64,000 nt of DNA from an uncultured Rhodospirillales bacterium (GCA_903828515.1 CAIKMD010000006.1:186001-250000); one strand, 5' to 3'; positions 1-9,064 are shown, counted from the first letter of the stretch. The notes: generated by a model not told the origin, from the letters alone. A program made the numbers and translations.

Positions 1-678
1 CATAATTTCGCGGTCGCGGCCTCGATCAAAGCCTATGACGCGGGACTGAAAACCTACAAAGACCTCGCTGGCAAAAAGGTGGCGACGACCCAGGTCGGCT
101 CGCCGGTGCATTACAGCCTGGCTCTGGTTGCCGAGAAATACGGTGTCGATCTCAAATCGATCCAGTTGCAGCCGCTGCAGTCGATTCCGAACATGGTGTC
201 GGCGATCGTCGGCAATACGGTCGATGCGACGGTCATCAATGCGACCTCGATCAATCCGGTGGTCGCCAACGGACAGGCGAAGCTGCTCGGTTGGGTCGGC
301 GACGAGACGCCGTGGCAGGCCGCCGTCGTCTTCGCGACCGGCAAAACGATCGATCAAAAGCCGACCCTGATCCAGGGCTTCCTGCGCGCCTTCAAGAAAG
401 GCACCAAGGATTATCACGATGCCTTCACGGGCCCGAAGGAAGTCCGTCAGGACGGCCCGACCGCCGACGCGGTGGTCGCGATCATCAGCAAATACACCGG
501 CCAGACCGCTGATCAGGTCAAAGGCGGCATCGCCTATATCGACGCTGACGCGCGGCTCGACGTGAAGGACATCGTCCATCAGGTCGAATGGTTCAAGTCG
601 CAAAAGATGCTGAAGGACGACGTGAAGCCGGATCTGGTGGTCGATACGCGCTATGTGGTGCCGTTCCCGCCGCGCTGA
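1..678 (+). CDS. NMT1/TauA-type ABC substrate-binding protein, 3' part
   Basis: The reading frame is open from the first base, so the gene begins upstream of the window; 225 codons are visible. The product is the C-terminal part of a periplasmic NMT1/THI5-like receptor of the NitT/TauT class. Visible landmarks are a hinge region (GKKVATTQVGSPVHYSLAL) and a C-terminal block (DVKDIVHQVEWF, then RYVVPFP). The same blocks recur in the product encoded at 38023-39054 (DVKDVLHQVTWY, RYVVPLP), so the two are paralogues. No permease or ATPase follows; the next genes are a TRAP operon on the other strand. The ligand is unknown. Confidence 0.85.
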   Translation, partial: HNFAVAASIKAYDAGLKTYKDLAGKKVATTQVGSPVHYSLALVAEKYGVDLKSIQLQPLQSIPNMVSAIVGNTVDATVINATSINPVVANGQAKLLGWVGDETPWQAAVVFATGKTIDQKPTLIQGFLRAFKKGTKDYHDAFTGPKEVRQDGPTADAVVAIISKYTGQTADQVKGGIAYIDADARLDVKDIVHQVEWFKSQKMLKDDVKPDLVVDTRYVVPFPPR

Positions 679-685
679 GGCGCGT

Positions 686-1987
686 CTAGCGGATGAGCAG
701 GTGGGGCAGGTAGAGCACCAGGGCGGGGAAGGCCAGCACCAGCCCGAGGCGAACGAAGTCGCCCATCCAGAACGGGATCACGCCCTTGTAGATTTCCTTT
801 AAGGGAACCTCGGGCAGCAGCGACTTCATCACGAAGATGTTGAGCCCCAGGGGCGGGTGCAGCACGCTCATCTCGACGACGATGACCAGCACGATGCCCC
901 ACCAGATCAGGTCGAAGCCCAGGGCGCTGACGATCGGCACGAAGATCGGCACGGTCAGGAAGATCAGGGCGAAGCCCTCGACGAACATGCCGAGCACGAC
1001 ATAGAAAACCATGATCACCAGGATGATCTCCATCGGCGAGGCATGGAGCTGGTTGATGAAGGCCAGCACGGTTTCCGACATGCCGGAAATGTTGATGAAC
1101 TGATTGAGCACCAGTGCGCCGAAGATCACCGAGAACACCATGGCCGTCGTGCGCGCGGCGTCGACCAGGGATTCGTAGAAGATCGCCCAGCTCATCTTGC
1201 GGCGCAGGATGGCGAGCAACAGCGATCCGCCGGCGCCGATGCCGCCGGCTTCGGTCGCGGTAAAGATGCCGAAGGTGATCCCGCCCATGATCAGTGCGAA
1301 CAGCGCCAGCACGCCCCAGACTTTATAAAGGCTGCGCCAACGGTCGCCCCAGCTCGCGGCTTCGGCCGGCCGGCCGGCTTCGGGCTTGATCAGCATGACG
1401 ACGAAGATGACGGCGAAATAAACCAGGATCGAGACGAGGACCGGGATCACCGCGCCGACGAAAAGCTTGGCGATGTCCGATTGGGTGAGCAGGCCGTACA
1501 CGATCAGCGCGCCGCTCGGCGGCACCAGCATCCCCAGCGCGCCGCCGGCGCAGACAGTCCCGGTGCTGAGCCAGTCGGCATAGTGGTATCGCCGCATCGA
1601 GGGCACCGCGACGCGGGTCATGGTTGCCGCCGTCGCGATCGAGGAATGACAGATCGAGGCGAAACCGGCGCAGGCGGCGATGGTGGCGAGCGCGAGGCCG
1701 CCGCGCAGGTGTCCGAGCCAGCGATGCGCCGCCTCATAGAGATCGTCGGAGATCGCGGCGTGATTGACGAAGCTGCCGGTCAGAATGAAGAGCGGTAACA
1801 CCGCGAACTGGAAATCGAGGGTAAGCCCGAGGATCTGCTGCCCGGCCATGACGGTGGCCGCCGCCATGCCGCCCGGATGGATGAACGAAAAGCCGAAAAA
1901 GCCGACGGCGAGCAGCACGATGCCGAGCGGCACGCCGATGAAAAAGCCGATCAGCATGACGGCGAAGCCGGCCGCGGCGGTCAGCAT
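686..1987 (-). CDS. TRAP transporter large permease (DctM type)
   Basis: This 433-residue, strongly hydrophobic protein has the usual length of a DctM subunit, the membrane component of a TRAP transporter that moves organic acids into the cell with a sodium gradient. Family landmarks are LPLFILTGSF near residue 65, HLRGGLALATI near residue 95, VPPSGALIVYG near residue 155 and HPPLGLNIFV near residue 385. Its ATG overlaps the TGA of the small-permease gene (TGATG), which indicates translational coupling. It is the last gene of a minus-strand dctP-dctQ-dctM operon. The substrate is not predictable; the adjacent divergent amidohydrolase suggests an aromatic or carboxylic acid. Confidence 0.93.
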   Translation of the reverse strand: MLTAAAGFAVMLIGFFIGVPLGIVLLAVGFFGFSFIHPGGMAAATVMAGQQILGLTLDFQFAVLPLFILTGSFVNHAAISDDLYEAAHRWLGHLRGGLALATIAACAGFASICHSSIATAATMTRVAVPSMRRYHYADWLSTGTVCAGGALGMLVPPSGALIVYGLLTQSDIAKLFVGAVIPVLVSILVYFAVIFVVMLIKPEAGRPAEAASWGDRWRSLYKVWGVLALFALIMGGITFGIFTATEAGGIGAGGSLLLAILRRKMSWAIFYESLVDAARTTAMVFSVIFGALVLNQFINISGMSETVLAFINQLHASPMEIILVIMVFYVVLGMFVEGFALIFLTVPIFVPIVSALGFDLIWWGIVLVIVVEMSVLHPPLGLNIFVMKSLLPEVPLKEIYKGVIPFWMGDFVRLGLVLAFPALVLYLPHLLIR

Positions 1988-2499
1988 CAGTCGATACTCG
2001 GCAGTTCGGGTTCGGAGAGGATTTCTTCCACGTCGCGGCCTCGGCAGAACGCGTAAAGCCGTTCGAACGCCACGATTCCGGCGATGGCGAGGAGGAGCGT
2101 GAAGAAATAGATGAAAGGCGCGACCGGAATGTGGAGATAGACGGTGTTGTCGCTTTCCTCGGCCAGCATGTCGGCCTGGATGTAGAGCAGATAGGCGAGG
2201 GCGAAGAAGCCGATGCCGGTCGCGGCCAGCACGAACCCGCGCTGGATCGCGAGCGCGCGGCCTTTCAGCAACGCCGCGAAAGAGCGGATCGAGATGTGAC
2301 GCTGATGCCGGGTCACGATCGGGATGGCGGCAAACACGGTGAAGCCCAGGAGGAATGCCTGAATCTCCGCATCGCCCGCGATCGGATGATTGAAGAGATA
2401 GCGCGCGAATACGCCGACGAAGGTCAACGCCATCATCAGGAAAAGGCTGAGCGCGACGATCGGGCCCAGCAATCGTTCGATCAGCAGCGCCTTCTTCAT
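1987..2499 (-). CDS. TRAP transporter small permease (DctQ type)
   Basis: This 170-residue membrane protein has about four hydrophobic segments and the DctQ pattern (LTFVGVFARYLFNHPIAGDAEI near residues 26-46). Such subunits pair with DctM in the inner membrane. The start overlaps the dctP stop by 4 bp (ATGA) and the stop overlaps the dctM start by 1 bp, so the three genes should be translated as one unit. Confidence 0.92.
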   Translation of the reverse strand: MKKALLIERLLGPIVALSLFLMMALTFVGVFARYLFNHPIAGDAEIQAFLLGFTVFAAIPIVTRHQRHISIRSFAALLKGRALAIQRGFVLAATGIGFFALAYLLYIQADMLAEESDNTVYLHIPVAPFIYFFTLLLAIAGIVAFERLYAFCRGRDVEEILSEPELPSID

Positions 2500-3530
2500 T
2501 TCATCAGCGAGGCGGACTCGCGCGCGGTCTTCACGTAGAAGTCGTAGGCTGCCTGGGCGTCGATCCCGCGCGCCTTGGCGTCCGCCATCCAGGCATCCTT
2601 GAAGAAGGCGGTCTTTTCCTCGAGGATTTTCATGAACGCCGGGCTCGCCTGATGGACGTTGATGCCGTTCTGCTTGATCAGCGGATCGGCCAGATTGTCC
2701 TGGTCGACGAAGCCCTGTCCGGCCATCTGCGAGAAATTTTCATAGGACAGCTTGTCGATGACGGCGCGATCTTCGGGCGCGAGCTTCGCATAGGCCTTCT
2801 CGTTCATGAAGAACGTCTCGAGGTTGTAGCCGAGCTGGCCCTCGAAGATCGTCATCTCTTTCGTGTAGCGCGCGAGCTGGAACGAGATCAGCGAACCCTT
2901 GCCGGTGACGGCGCCGTCGACGATGCCGCCCGACATATAGTCGTACATGCTGTTGGCGGCTTGCGCGGTGACCGGCGTCGCGCCGAAATTTTCGGCCGCC
3001 TTGACCATGTTCGGCGTCGCGACCCAGATCTTCATGCCCTTGAAGTCTTCGATCTTAGTCACTGGGTATTTCGCCATCTGCAGCGTGTTGCCGCCATTGA
3101 CCCAAAGTCCGAGGAGCTTCACGCCCTTGTACTCGTTGGCGGTCTCGAAATATTTCTTGTAGGTGCGCCAGATCGCGACCGACGCGGCGACCCCGTTCGG
3201 CGCGAGGAAAGGCGTTTCCGCCAGGAACAGCAGCTTGACGCGATCGCGAATGTAATCGTTCGGCGTCAGCGCGATATCGGCGATGCCGCTCGTCACCATT
3301 TCCCATTGGCGCGGCAGCGGCGCCAGCGTCGCGGCGGGCATCGAGATTTTGATGTGGCCGTTCGATTCTTTCTCGACCATCTGCGCCCAGGGCTGCTGGA
3401 CGCCGACGAAGAACGAACTCGCGCGCGGCATCACCACGTTCATGGTCAGGGTTACGTCGGCACGCGCCTGCGTCGCCAGGGACAGCGCGAAAGCGCCGGC
3501 GATCAAAATCTGTTTATTGCGCGAGATCAT
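2496..3530 (-). CDS. TRAP transporter substrate-binding protein (DctP type)
   Basis: This 344-residue periplasmic receptor has a signal peptide (basic MISRNK start, hydrophobic core, ARA cleavage motif near residue 24). It belongs to the DctP/TAXI-like fold family; the central part around GMKIWVATPNMVKAAENFGA is the usual ligand-gripping region. It is the first gene of the operon, transcribed away from the amidohydrolase at 3637 with about 105 bp of shared upstream DNA. That DNA contains the sequence CGCTTAA twice (near 3569 and 3604), which may be regulatory but is too short to rely on. Confidence 0.92.
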   Translation of the reverse strand: MISRNKQILIAGAFALSLATQARADVTLTMNVVMPRASSFFVGVQQPWAQMVEKESNGHIKISMPAATLAPLPRQWEMVTSGIADIALTPNDYIRDRVKLLFLAETPFLAPNGVAASVAIWRTYKKYFETANEYKGVKLLGLWVNGGNTLQMAKYPVTKIEDFKGMKIWVATPNMVKAAENFGATPVTAQAANSMYDYMSGGIVDGAVTGKGSLISFQLARYTKEMTIFEGQLGYNLETFFMNEKAYAKLAPEDRAVIDKLSYENFSQMAGQGFVDQDNLADPLIKQNGINVHQASPAFMKILEEKTAFFKDAWMADAKARGIDAQAAYDFYVKTARESASLMK

Positions 3531-3636
3531 CGTTTCTCCCCGTCAGGCGATTGCTTTGGTTTATTCGCTTAAAGGTATGCGAGGGCTCGGATAAAGTCGA
3601 GTGCGCTTAAGCCCACCGCGATTGGGGAGCCCGCCC

Positions 3637-4638
3637 ATGATCATCGATATTTACAACCATTTCTTGCCCAAACGGTTTTTCGACCTGCTGCCCGACCTCG
3701 TGCCTGGGCACGTCGTCTTGAAGGCGTTTCCGCGCCTGACGACGCTGTGGGACATCGACGCGCGGCTGCGCCTGCTCGATCGCTATGGCGATTACCAACA
3801 GGTGCTGTCGCTCGCCAATCCGCCGCTCGAATTGCTGGCGGGACCCGAGCGCACGCCGGAACTGGCGCGCATCGCCAATGACGGTCTGGCCGAGTTGTGC
3901 CGGCTTCATCCCGACCGGTTTCCCGCTTTCATTGCGTCGATGCCGATGAACAACGTCGAGGCGTGCCTCGTCGAGATGGATCGCGCGGTCGGCACGCTCG
4001 GTGCGCGCGGCATCCAGGTCTTCACCAACGTGGCGAACAAGCCGCTATCGGCGCCCGAATTCCGGCCGATCTTCCGGCGCGCCGCCGCACTCGACGTTCC
4101 GGTGTGGATCCATCCCATTCGCGGCCCGAATTTTCCCGATTATGCCGACGAGGCCGGGTCCGAGGCAGAAATCTGGTTCACCTTCGGCTGGCCGTATGAG
4201 ACGACGGCGGCGGTGACGCGGCTGATCTATTCCGGCATCTATGACGAATTGCCGGATTTGAAGATCGTGACCCACCACATGGGCGGGATGATCCCCTATT
4301 ACGCCGGCAAGATCGGGCTCGGCTTCAGCCAGATTTTTTTCGGCACCACCGACCGCAATCCGGCGGCCGAGCAGGCGGGCTTGAAGAAAAAGCCGGTCGA
4401 TTATTATCGCATGCTCTACGCCGACACCGCGCTCAACGGCAACATCGCCGCGACGCGTTGCGGTCATGCCTTCTTCGATACCGCTCATTGTCTTTTCGCG
4501 ACCGATGCGCCGTTCGATGCCGAGCAGGGGCACGCGCTGATCGGCGGCACGGTCGAGGCGGTCGGCGCGCTTGAGATCGCGGCGGCGGAGATCGAGCGCA
4601 TCCGCTCCGGCAACGCGCGCGCTTTATTACGCCTTTGA
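3637..4638 (+). CDS. Amidohydrolase-2 (ACMSD-like) family metal-dependent hydrolase or decarboxylase
   Basis: The product has 333 residues from the ATG at 3637, which follows a GGGGAG ribosome site at 3624-3629; a GTG twelve codons upstream lacks one. The fold is the TIM-barrel amidohydrolase_2 family, which includes aminocarboxymuconate-semialdehyde decarboxylase and resorcylate decarboxylase. Visible landmarks are WIHPIRG, THHMGGMIPYY and FATDAPFD. The N-terminal metal motif, usually HxH, reads Y6-N-H8, so the first ligand is replaced. The gene is divergent from the TRAP operon and may act on the imported acid. The reaction is unassigned. Confidence 0.85.
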   Translation: MIIDIYNHFLPKRFFDLLPDLVPGHVVLKAFPRLTTLWDIDARLRLLDRYGDYQQVLSLANPPLELLAGPERTPELARIANDGLAELCRLHPDRFPAFIASMPMNNVEACLVEMDRAVGTLGARGIQVFTNVANKPLSAPEFRPIFRRAAALDVPVWIHPIRGPNFPDYADEAGSEAEIWFTFGWPYETTAAVTRLIYSGIYDELPDLKIVTHHMGGMIPYYAGKIGLGFSQIFFGTTDRNPAAEQAGLKKKPVDYYRMLYADTALNGNIAATRCGHAFFDTAHCLFATDAPFDAEQGHALIGGTVEAVGALEIAAAEIERIRSGNARALLRL

Positions 4639-4707
4639 GTCTTGGTGGCGGGGGCCGTCGGTCCTACACTCAGGACGTGCGTTGGGGCGAGGCAAGGGAG
4701 ATCGGTC

Positions 4708-5052
4708 TTGAGGAATTCGACAGTATGGCAATGGGCGGTGATGGGGCTTGCCGCGCTCAGCCTGTTGCTCGTGGTGGTGAATGGCGTGCTTGTCGTCCGC
4801 AATCAGTCGTCCCAGCTCGTGGTCAATCAGCGCCAGCAGGTCGTGAATCAGGGTCTGCAATATGCGCGCGTGCGCCAGATCATGGCCCAGGCCGTGGCGA
4901 ATATCGCGGTTCAGAAAAACGATCGCGACCTGACCGCGCTGTTGGCGCGGCACGGCATCACGATCAATCAGACGGGCGCGCCGCAAGCGGCCCCCGATGC
5001 TCCGGCACCAGCGCTCGCACCGGTACCCGCGCCCGCTCCGGCACGGCGTTGA
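4708..5052 (+). CDS. Small membrane-anchored protein of unknown function (1 of 2)
   Basis: A TTG start at 4708 preceded by GGCAAGGGAG gives 114 residues. An upstream in-frame start at 4642 would add an unlikely charged leader. The protein has one N-terminal membrane segment (residues 8-30), a Gln/Asn/Val-rich stretch (SSQLVVNQRQQVVNQ), a helical region, the block LLARHGITI and an Ala/Pro-rich tail. I do not recognise a domain. The next gene encodes a shorter protein with the same layout, so they look like diverged tandem copies that may form a complex at the membrane. Confidence 0.7.
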   Translation: MRNSTVWQWAVMGLAALSLLLVVVNGVLVVRNQSSQLVVNQRQQVVNQGLQYARVRQIMAQAVANIAVQKNDRDLTALLARHGITINQTGAPQAAPDAPAPALAPVPAPAPARR

Positions 5053-5065
5053 GGGAGATCGAATC

Positions 5066-5359
5066 ATGATGGAAAAATCAGTCACGCTTCTCGCGCTCGC
5101 TTTCACGCTCGCGGTCGCCTTTCAAACCGTACAGCTCGTGCGCGAACAGGAAAATCTCGATCTGGTTTCCGCCGGTCAGGAAGCCTCGGTGCAACAGGCT
5201 TTCGATGTCCGCCAGGAAACCGATGCACTGGCCGGCGAAGTGGCACAACTCGCCGATCGCGGCAATGCGAACGCGGCGGCGGCGGTGGCCGAACTGGGGC
5301 GCCAGGGCATTACCTTGCGGGTGCCGGCGGCGGCACCGGCGCCGCCTGCCGCGCGCTGA
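5066..5359 (+). CDS. Small membrane-anchored protein of unknown function (2 of 2)
   Basis: The protein has 97 residues, starting at the ATG at 5066 eight bases after GAGGGAG; a second ATG follows directly. It has an N-terminal membrane segment (residues 5-22), a likely coiled region (VREQENLDLVSAGQEASVQQ), the block LGRQGITL and an Ala/Pro tail. The order membrane segment, Gln-rich helix, GIT block, Ala/Pro tail matches the preceding gene. It lies 14 bp after that gene and 15 bp before the NMT1-like gene at 5375, so all three may be co-transcribed. Function unknown. Confidence 0.7.
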   Translation: MMEKSVTLLALAFTLAVAFQTVQLVREQENLDLVSAGQEASVQQAFDVRQETDALAGEVAQLADRGNANAAAAVAELGRQGITLRVPAAAPAPPAAR

Positions 5360-5374
5360 TCGGGGAGCCGGCAC

Positions 5375-6310
5375 ATGGCCACGCTTAAACTGGCGGTGCC
5401 GGATCTGATTTCGAATTCCTATTTTCCGGTCGCGGCGTCGGTCGCGCTCGGCTTCTTTCGCGAACAGGGGTTCGATGCCGCAATCGAGCTGATCTTTCCC
5501 GTCTCCAAGGCTTACGAGGCGCTGCGTGACGGCGCGGTCGATTTCGTCGGCGGCTCGGCGCATTCGGCGCTCGCGGCGTTTCCCGAATGGCAGGGCGTCA
5601 AGCTGCTCTGCGCGCAAGCCCAGGGCATGTACTGGTTCCTCGTGATGCGCGCCGATATCGCGGCGCCGCGCGGCGATCTCGCTTGCGTCAAAGGCCGCAA
5701 CATCGGCGCGGCGCCGTGGGTCGAGATGGGGCTACGGCGCTTGCTGATCGAGGGCGGCATCGATCTCGCACGCGACAAGGTGACGATCGCGCCGGTGCCC
5801 GGCACCGCCGGCGAACCGACGGTCAATTTCGGCCTTGCCGCGGCCAAGGCACTCGAAGACGGTCGCATCGACGGGTTCTGGGCCAACGGCATGGGAACCG
5901 AAGTCGCGGTGCGGCGCGGTGTCGGCACCGTGGTGCTCGACGTGCGGCGCGGCGACGGACCGCAAGGCTGCTTCGATTACACGTTGGCTTCGCTGGCGAC
6001 GACTGATCGCCTGATCGCCGACCATCCCGATCAGGCCGAGGCGGCGATCCGCGCCGTGTGCGCGACGCAACGTGCTTTGAAGCAGAACCCCGATCGCGCG
6101 ACCGAGGCGGGCGCGATGCTGTTCCCGCCGTCGGAAGCGGCACTGATTGCCGATCTCATCCGGCGCGATCTGCCCTATTACGACCCCGCGATTCCCGAAC
6201 GCGCGGTTTCCGGCATGAACGCGTTCGCGCGCGATATCGGAATTCTGAAGGGCGATCCCGCTTATCGCGACGTGGTCGCGACGCAATTTTCCGGCTGCTG
6301 GGTGAACTAA
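5375..6310 (+). CDS. NMT1/THI5-like substrate-binding-domain protein without signal peptide
   Basis: This 311-residue protein begins at the first strand of the type II periplasmic-binding fold (ATLKLAVPDLISNSYFPVA). It has the typical first helix (ALGFFREQGFDAAIELI) and hinge motif (GRNIGAAPWVEMGLRRLL). GGGGAG precedes the ATG, and no upstream start in this frame would add a signal peptide, so it is probably cytoplasmic. Possible roles are an orphan receptor exported another way, a sensor, or a THI5-like enzyme. The last 4 bp overlap the convergent flavin hydroxylase gene. Confidence 0.8.
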   Translation: MATLKLAVPDLISNSYFPVAASVALGFFREQGFDAAIELIFPVSKAYEALRDGAVDFVGGSAHSALAAFPEWQGVKLLCAQAQGMYWFLVMRADIAAPRGDLACVKGRNIGAAPWVEMGLRRLLIEGGIDLARDKVTIAPVPGTAGEPTVNFGLAAAKALEDGRIDGFWANGMGTEVAVRRGVGTVVLDVRRGDGPQGCFDYTLASLATTDRLIADHPDQAEAAIRAVCATQRALKQNPDRATEAGAMLFPPSEAALIADLIRRDLPYYDPAIPERAVSGMNAFARDIGILKGDPAYRDVVATQFSGCWVN

Positions 6311-7530
6311 CCGAGCGTCATCGCGGCGGCGCGGCGCTGACTCGCGATCATGCCCGAACGCAACAGGAATTGCCGCGCCCGCGCCGGATCGGCCGCCGTC
6401 GCGGCCAGTTCGTCGAGATTGTGCTGGCGCGCCGCGGGATCGCGCTCTTCAAGCTGCTTCTTGTTAGCGATGGTCTGGGCCTGGACGAATTCGGTCGCGA
6501 TGGTGCGGCGCTGAAGATCGTAGAGGTCGAGCCGGTTCTCGTTGGCACCTGCCAATAAAATATCGGCGAGCTTTTCGGCGAGATTGGCCGCGTCCTGGAA
6601 CCCGCCATTGAGGCCCATGCCGCCGATCGGATTGTTGACGTGCGCGGCGTCGCCAGCGAGCAGCACGCGGCCCTTGCGGAAATTTTGCGCCACACGCTGA
6701 TGGGTGACGTAGAGGTTACGATGCACGATGTCGTAATCGCCGATCTGCGGAAAGAATTTCTTGAGCCGCGTCTGCACCGCTTCGTCGCTCATCAATTCGT
6801 CTTCGCTCAATTCGGCCTTGGCGGGGAACACCGTGCGCCACAGGCCGGGCGGCCCATCGGCCGATACCTTGAAGCAATTGCACCATTCGTCGGGGTCGGC
6901 GAAATAGCTGCGCGGGCAATAGCCGCGCGACGCCTCGAAATCGAACGGCGTGGTCAGCACGATGAAACGTTCGGGCCAGGTGAAGCCCTCGAACGCGATG
7001 CCGCATTGCTTGCGCACGACGCTGCGCCCGCCATCGGCGCCGATGAGGTAAGCGCCGGTGTGGCGTTCGATGCCGCCGGGGCCTTGCACGTCGATCGAAA
7101 CATCGTCGGCACTTTGCTCGACCGTGGTCACGGCATGGCCGAAATGGACCGCGACATTCGGTAACGCTTTGAGGCGGTCGAGGATGAGCTGCGCGGTCTT
7201 GAACTGCTCGCACTGGATGACGAACGGATAGGCCGTGTCGTCCTTCAGCACCGAATGGTCGAATTCGGCGATCCGCCGGCCGCTCGGCCGGTCCCAGAAC
7301 TGGACGATCGGCGTGACCAGCCCGACCCGGGCCATATCCTCGACCAGGCCCGCCGCGCCCAGCAATTCCAGCGTGCCGGGGTGGGTGGTTGCCGCGCGTG
7401 GGTCGGCTTGGGGCTGGTCGTTCTCGTCGAAGAGATGGACGGGCAGGCCGCGCCGGCCCAGCAGCAGGGCGGCAAAAAGCCCGACCGGCCCGCCGCCGGC
7501 GATGAGGATGGTCGGGGGTTTGGACGTCAT
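6307..7530 (-). CDS. FAD-dependent aromatic hydroxylase (MhpA/PHBH-like group A monooxygenase)
   Basis: This 407-residue protein shows all three marks of group A flavin monooxygenases: dinucleotide-binding GGGPVG at residues 12-17, the DG motif (LIGADGGRSVVR) near residue 165, and the GD motif (RVLLAGDAAHVNNPIGGMGLN) near residue 287. Enzymes of this type use NAD(P)H and O2 to hydroxylate phenolic acids. It lacks the C-terminal thioredoxin-like domain seen in the 537-residue relative encoded at 12298-13911. It is convergent with the preceding gene and divergent from the AAHS symporter at 7669, so uptake and hydroxylation of one aromatic acid is a reasonable inference. Confidence 0.88.
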   Translation of the reverse strand: MTSKPPTILIAGGGPVGLFAALLLGRRGLPVHLFDENDQPQADPRAATTHPGTLELLGAAGLVEDMARVGLVTPIVQFWDRPSGRRIAEFDHSVLKDDTAYPFVIQCEQFKTAQLILDRLKALPNVAVHFGHAVTTVEQSADDVSIDVQGPGGIERHTGAYLIGADGGRSVVRKQCGIAFEGFTWPERFIVLTTPFDFEASRGYCPRSYFADPDEWCNCFKVSADGPPGLWRTVFPAKAELSEDELMSDEAVQTRLKKFFPQIGDYDIVHRNLYVTHQRVAQNFRKGRVLLAGDAAHVNNPIGGMGLNGGFQDAANLAEKLADILLAGANENRLDLYDLQRRTIATEFVQAQTIANKKQLEERDPAARQHNLDELAATAADPARARQFLLRSGMIASQRRAAAMTLG

Positions 7531-7668
7531 CCGGCCATGCTACCACCGGGCGCGGTCACGATAAATCGGGGTGGGCAAACTCCTTGGCAAGCATGCCCAC
7601 GCTCGGGTTATGATCCCCCGACGAGCGGCGCCGAATTCGAGTGCCGCCGCGACAGGGAGGAAAAGCGC

Positions 7669-9024
7669 TTGAGCGACAACCAGAACGTCGACGTCACCTC
7701 GATCATCAACGAATCCCGGTTCACCGGGTATCAGTGGCTGATCCTGACCCTTTGCGCCCTCTCGGCGATTTTCGACGGCTACGATACCCAGGGCATCGCT
7801 TATGTGGCGCCGGTGATCGTCAAGGATCTCGGCATCGCGCCGGCCTCGCTCGGCCTGATCTTCAGTTCGGGCCTGGTCGGCCTGACCCTTGGAGCGGTCT
7901 TCTTCGGCATGTTCGCCGACAAGTTCGGCCGCAAGCAGGCGATCATGTGGTCGGTGCTGGTGTTCGGCGTCTTCTCGCTGCTGACGCCGCAAGGCCATGA
8001 CGTGCAGAGCCTGCTGATCCTGCGCTTCCTCGCCGGCATCGGTTTGGGTGGTGCGCTCCCCAACGTCATCGCCCTGATGATGGAATACACGCCGATGCGC
8101 CGGCGCGGTCTCGCGGTCAACAGCCCGAATTCCTGTTTCGCCTTCGGATCCGTGGTCGGCGGCATCGTCGCCACGCAATTGATCCCGGCTTTCGGCTGGC
8201 AATCGACCTTCTATGTCGGCGGCGTGGTGCCGCTGCTGTTCCTCGTCGTGCTCGCGATCTGGCTGCCCGAAAGCGCGCGCTTCCTGCTGGTCAAAGGCAA
8301 GTCGCCCGAGCGGGTATTGCAAATCATGCAGAAGATTGCGCCGTCGCGCGGCTTCACCGAAGCGACGCGGTTTACCCTCGAGCCCGAGGTGCACGGCATC
8401 ACGGTGAAGCATCTTTTCACGCAAGGCCGCGCCACCGCGACGATGCTGCTGTGGACCGCGTTCTTCATGAACCTGTTCGTGTTGCTCTATCTCATCAACT
8501 GGATGCCGACCTTGCTGAACAAGGCGGGCCAGCCATTGCAGACCGCGATCCTCACCGTGGTCTGGTACAATATCGGCGGCTTCTTCGGCGGCATCGCGAT
8601 GGGCTGGTTCTCCGACCGGCTCTCGGCGCCGCACGGCGTCCTTGCCATCGCTTATGTCGGTGCCGCGGTGTTCATCGGCGTCGCTGCTTTCTCGATCGGC
8701 AATCCGTATCTGCTGTTTCCGGCGATGTTCCTCGCCGGGGTCAGCATCAATGGCGGCCAAGCCTCGCTCAACACGATCGCGGCGACCTATTACCCCACCG
8801 CGATCCGCGCGACGGGTGTGGGTTGGGCGCTCGGCATCGGCCGCGTCGGCTCGATCCTCGCGCCGGCGATCGGTGGCATCCTGGTCGCGGCGCAATGGTC
8901 GATCCCGTCGGTCATTCTGGTCTGCACCGTCCCGGCGGCGATCGCCGCGATCGCGATCCTGTCCCTGCGCCGGCATCGGGCGCATGAAATGGCCGGCATC
9001 GCGGCGAGCGCCGCCGCGACCTGA
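7669..9024 (+). CDS. MFS transporter, aromatic acid:H+ symporter (AAHS) type
   Basis: The TTG start at 7669 follows CAGGGAGGAA and gives 451 residues; the open frame upstream is non-coding in composition. About twelve membrane segments are visible. The TM1 motif DGYDTQGIAYVAP matches the Asp-containing motif of AAHS symporters such as PcaK and BenK, and the loop 2-3 motif GMFADKFGRKQA and the sugar-porter-like ESARFL are present. It should import an aromatic acid with protons. It lies between two flavin hydroxylases, which supports a catabolic role. The alternative is a shikimate/quinate-type symporter. Confidence 0.88.
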   Translation: MSDNQNVDVTSIINESRFTGYQWLILTLCALSAIFDGYDTQGIAYVAPVIVKDLGIAPASLGLIFSSGLVGLTLGAVFFGMFADKFGRKQAIMWSVLVFGVFSLLTPQGHDVQSLLILRFLAGIGLGGALPNVIALMMEYTPMRRRGLAVNSPNSCFAFGSVVGGIVATQLIPAFGWQSTFYVGGVVPLLFLVVLAIWLPESARFLLVKGKSPERVLQIMQKIAPSRGFTEATRFTLEPEVHGITVKHLFTQGRATATMLLWTAFFMNLFVLLYLINWMPTLLNKAGQPLQTAILTVVWYNIGGFFGGIAMGWFSDRLSAPHGVLAIAYVGAAVFIGVAAFSIGNPYLLFPAMFLAGVSINGGQASLNTIAATYYPTAIRATGVGWALGIGRVGSILAPAIGGILVAAQWSIPSVILVCTVPAAIAAIAILSLRRHRAHEMAGIAASAAAT

Positions 9025-9064
9025 GGCGCCTCCATCCGCACGGCCGATCCGCTAAGATCGGACG

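Noticed and set aside
7540-8985. A 481-codon open frame on the minus strand
   Set aside because: Antisense to the AAHS symporter, with charged low-complexity composition and no recognisable motif.
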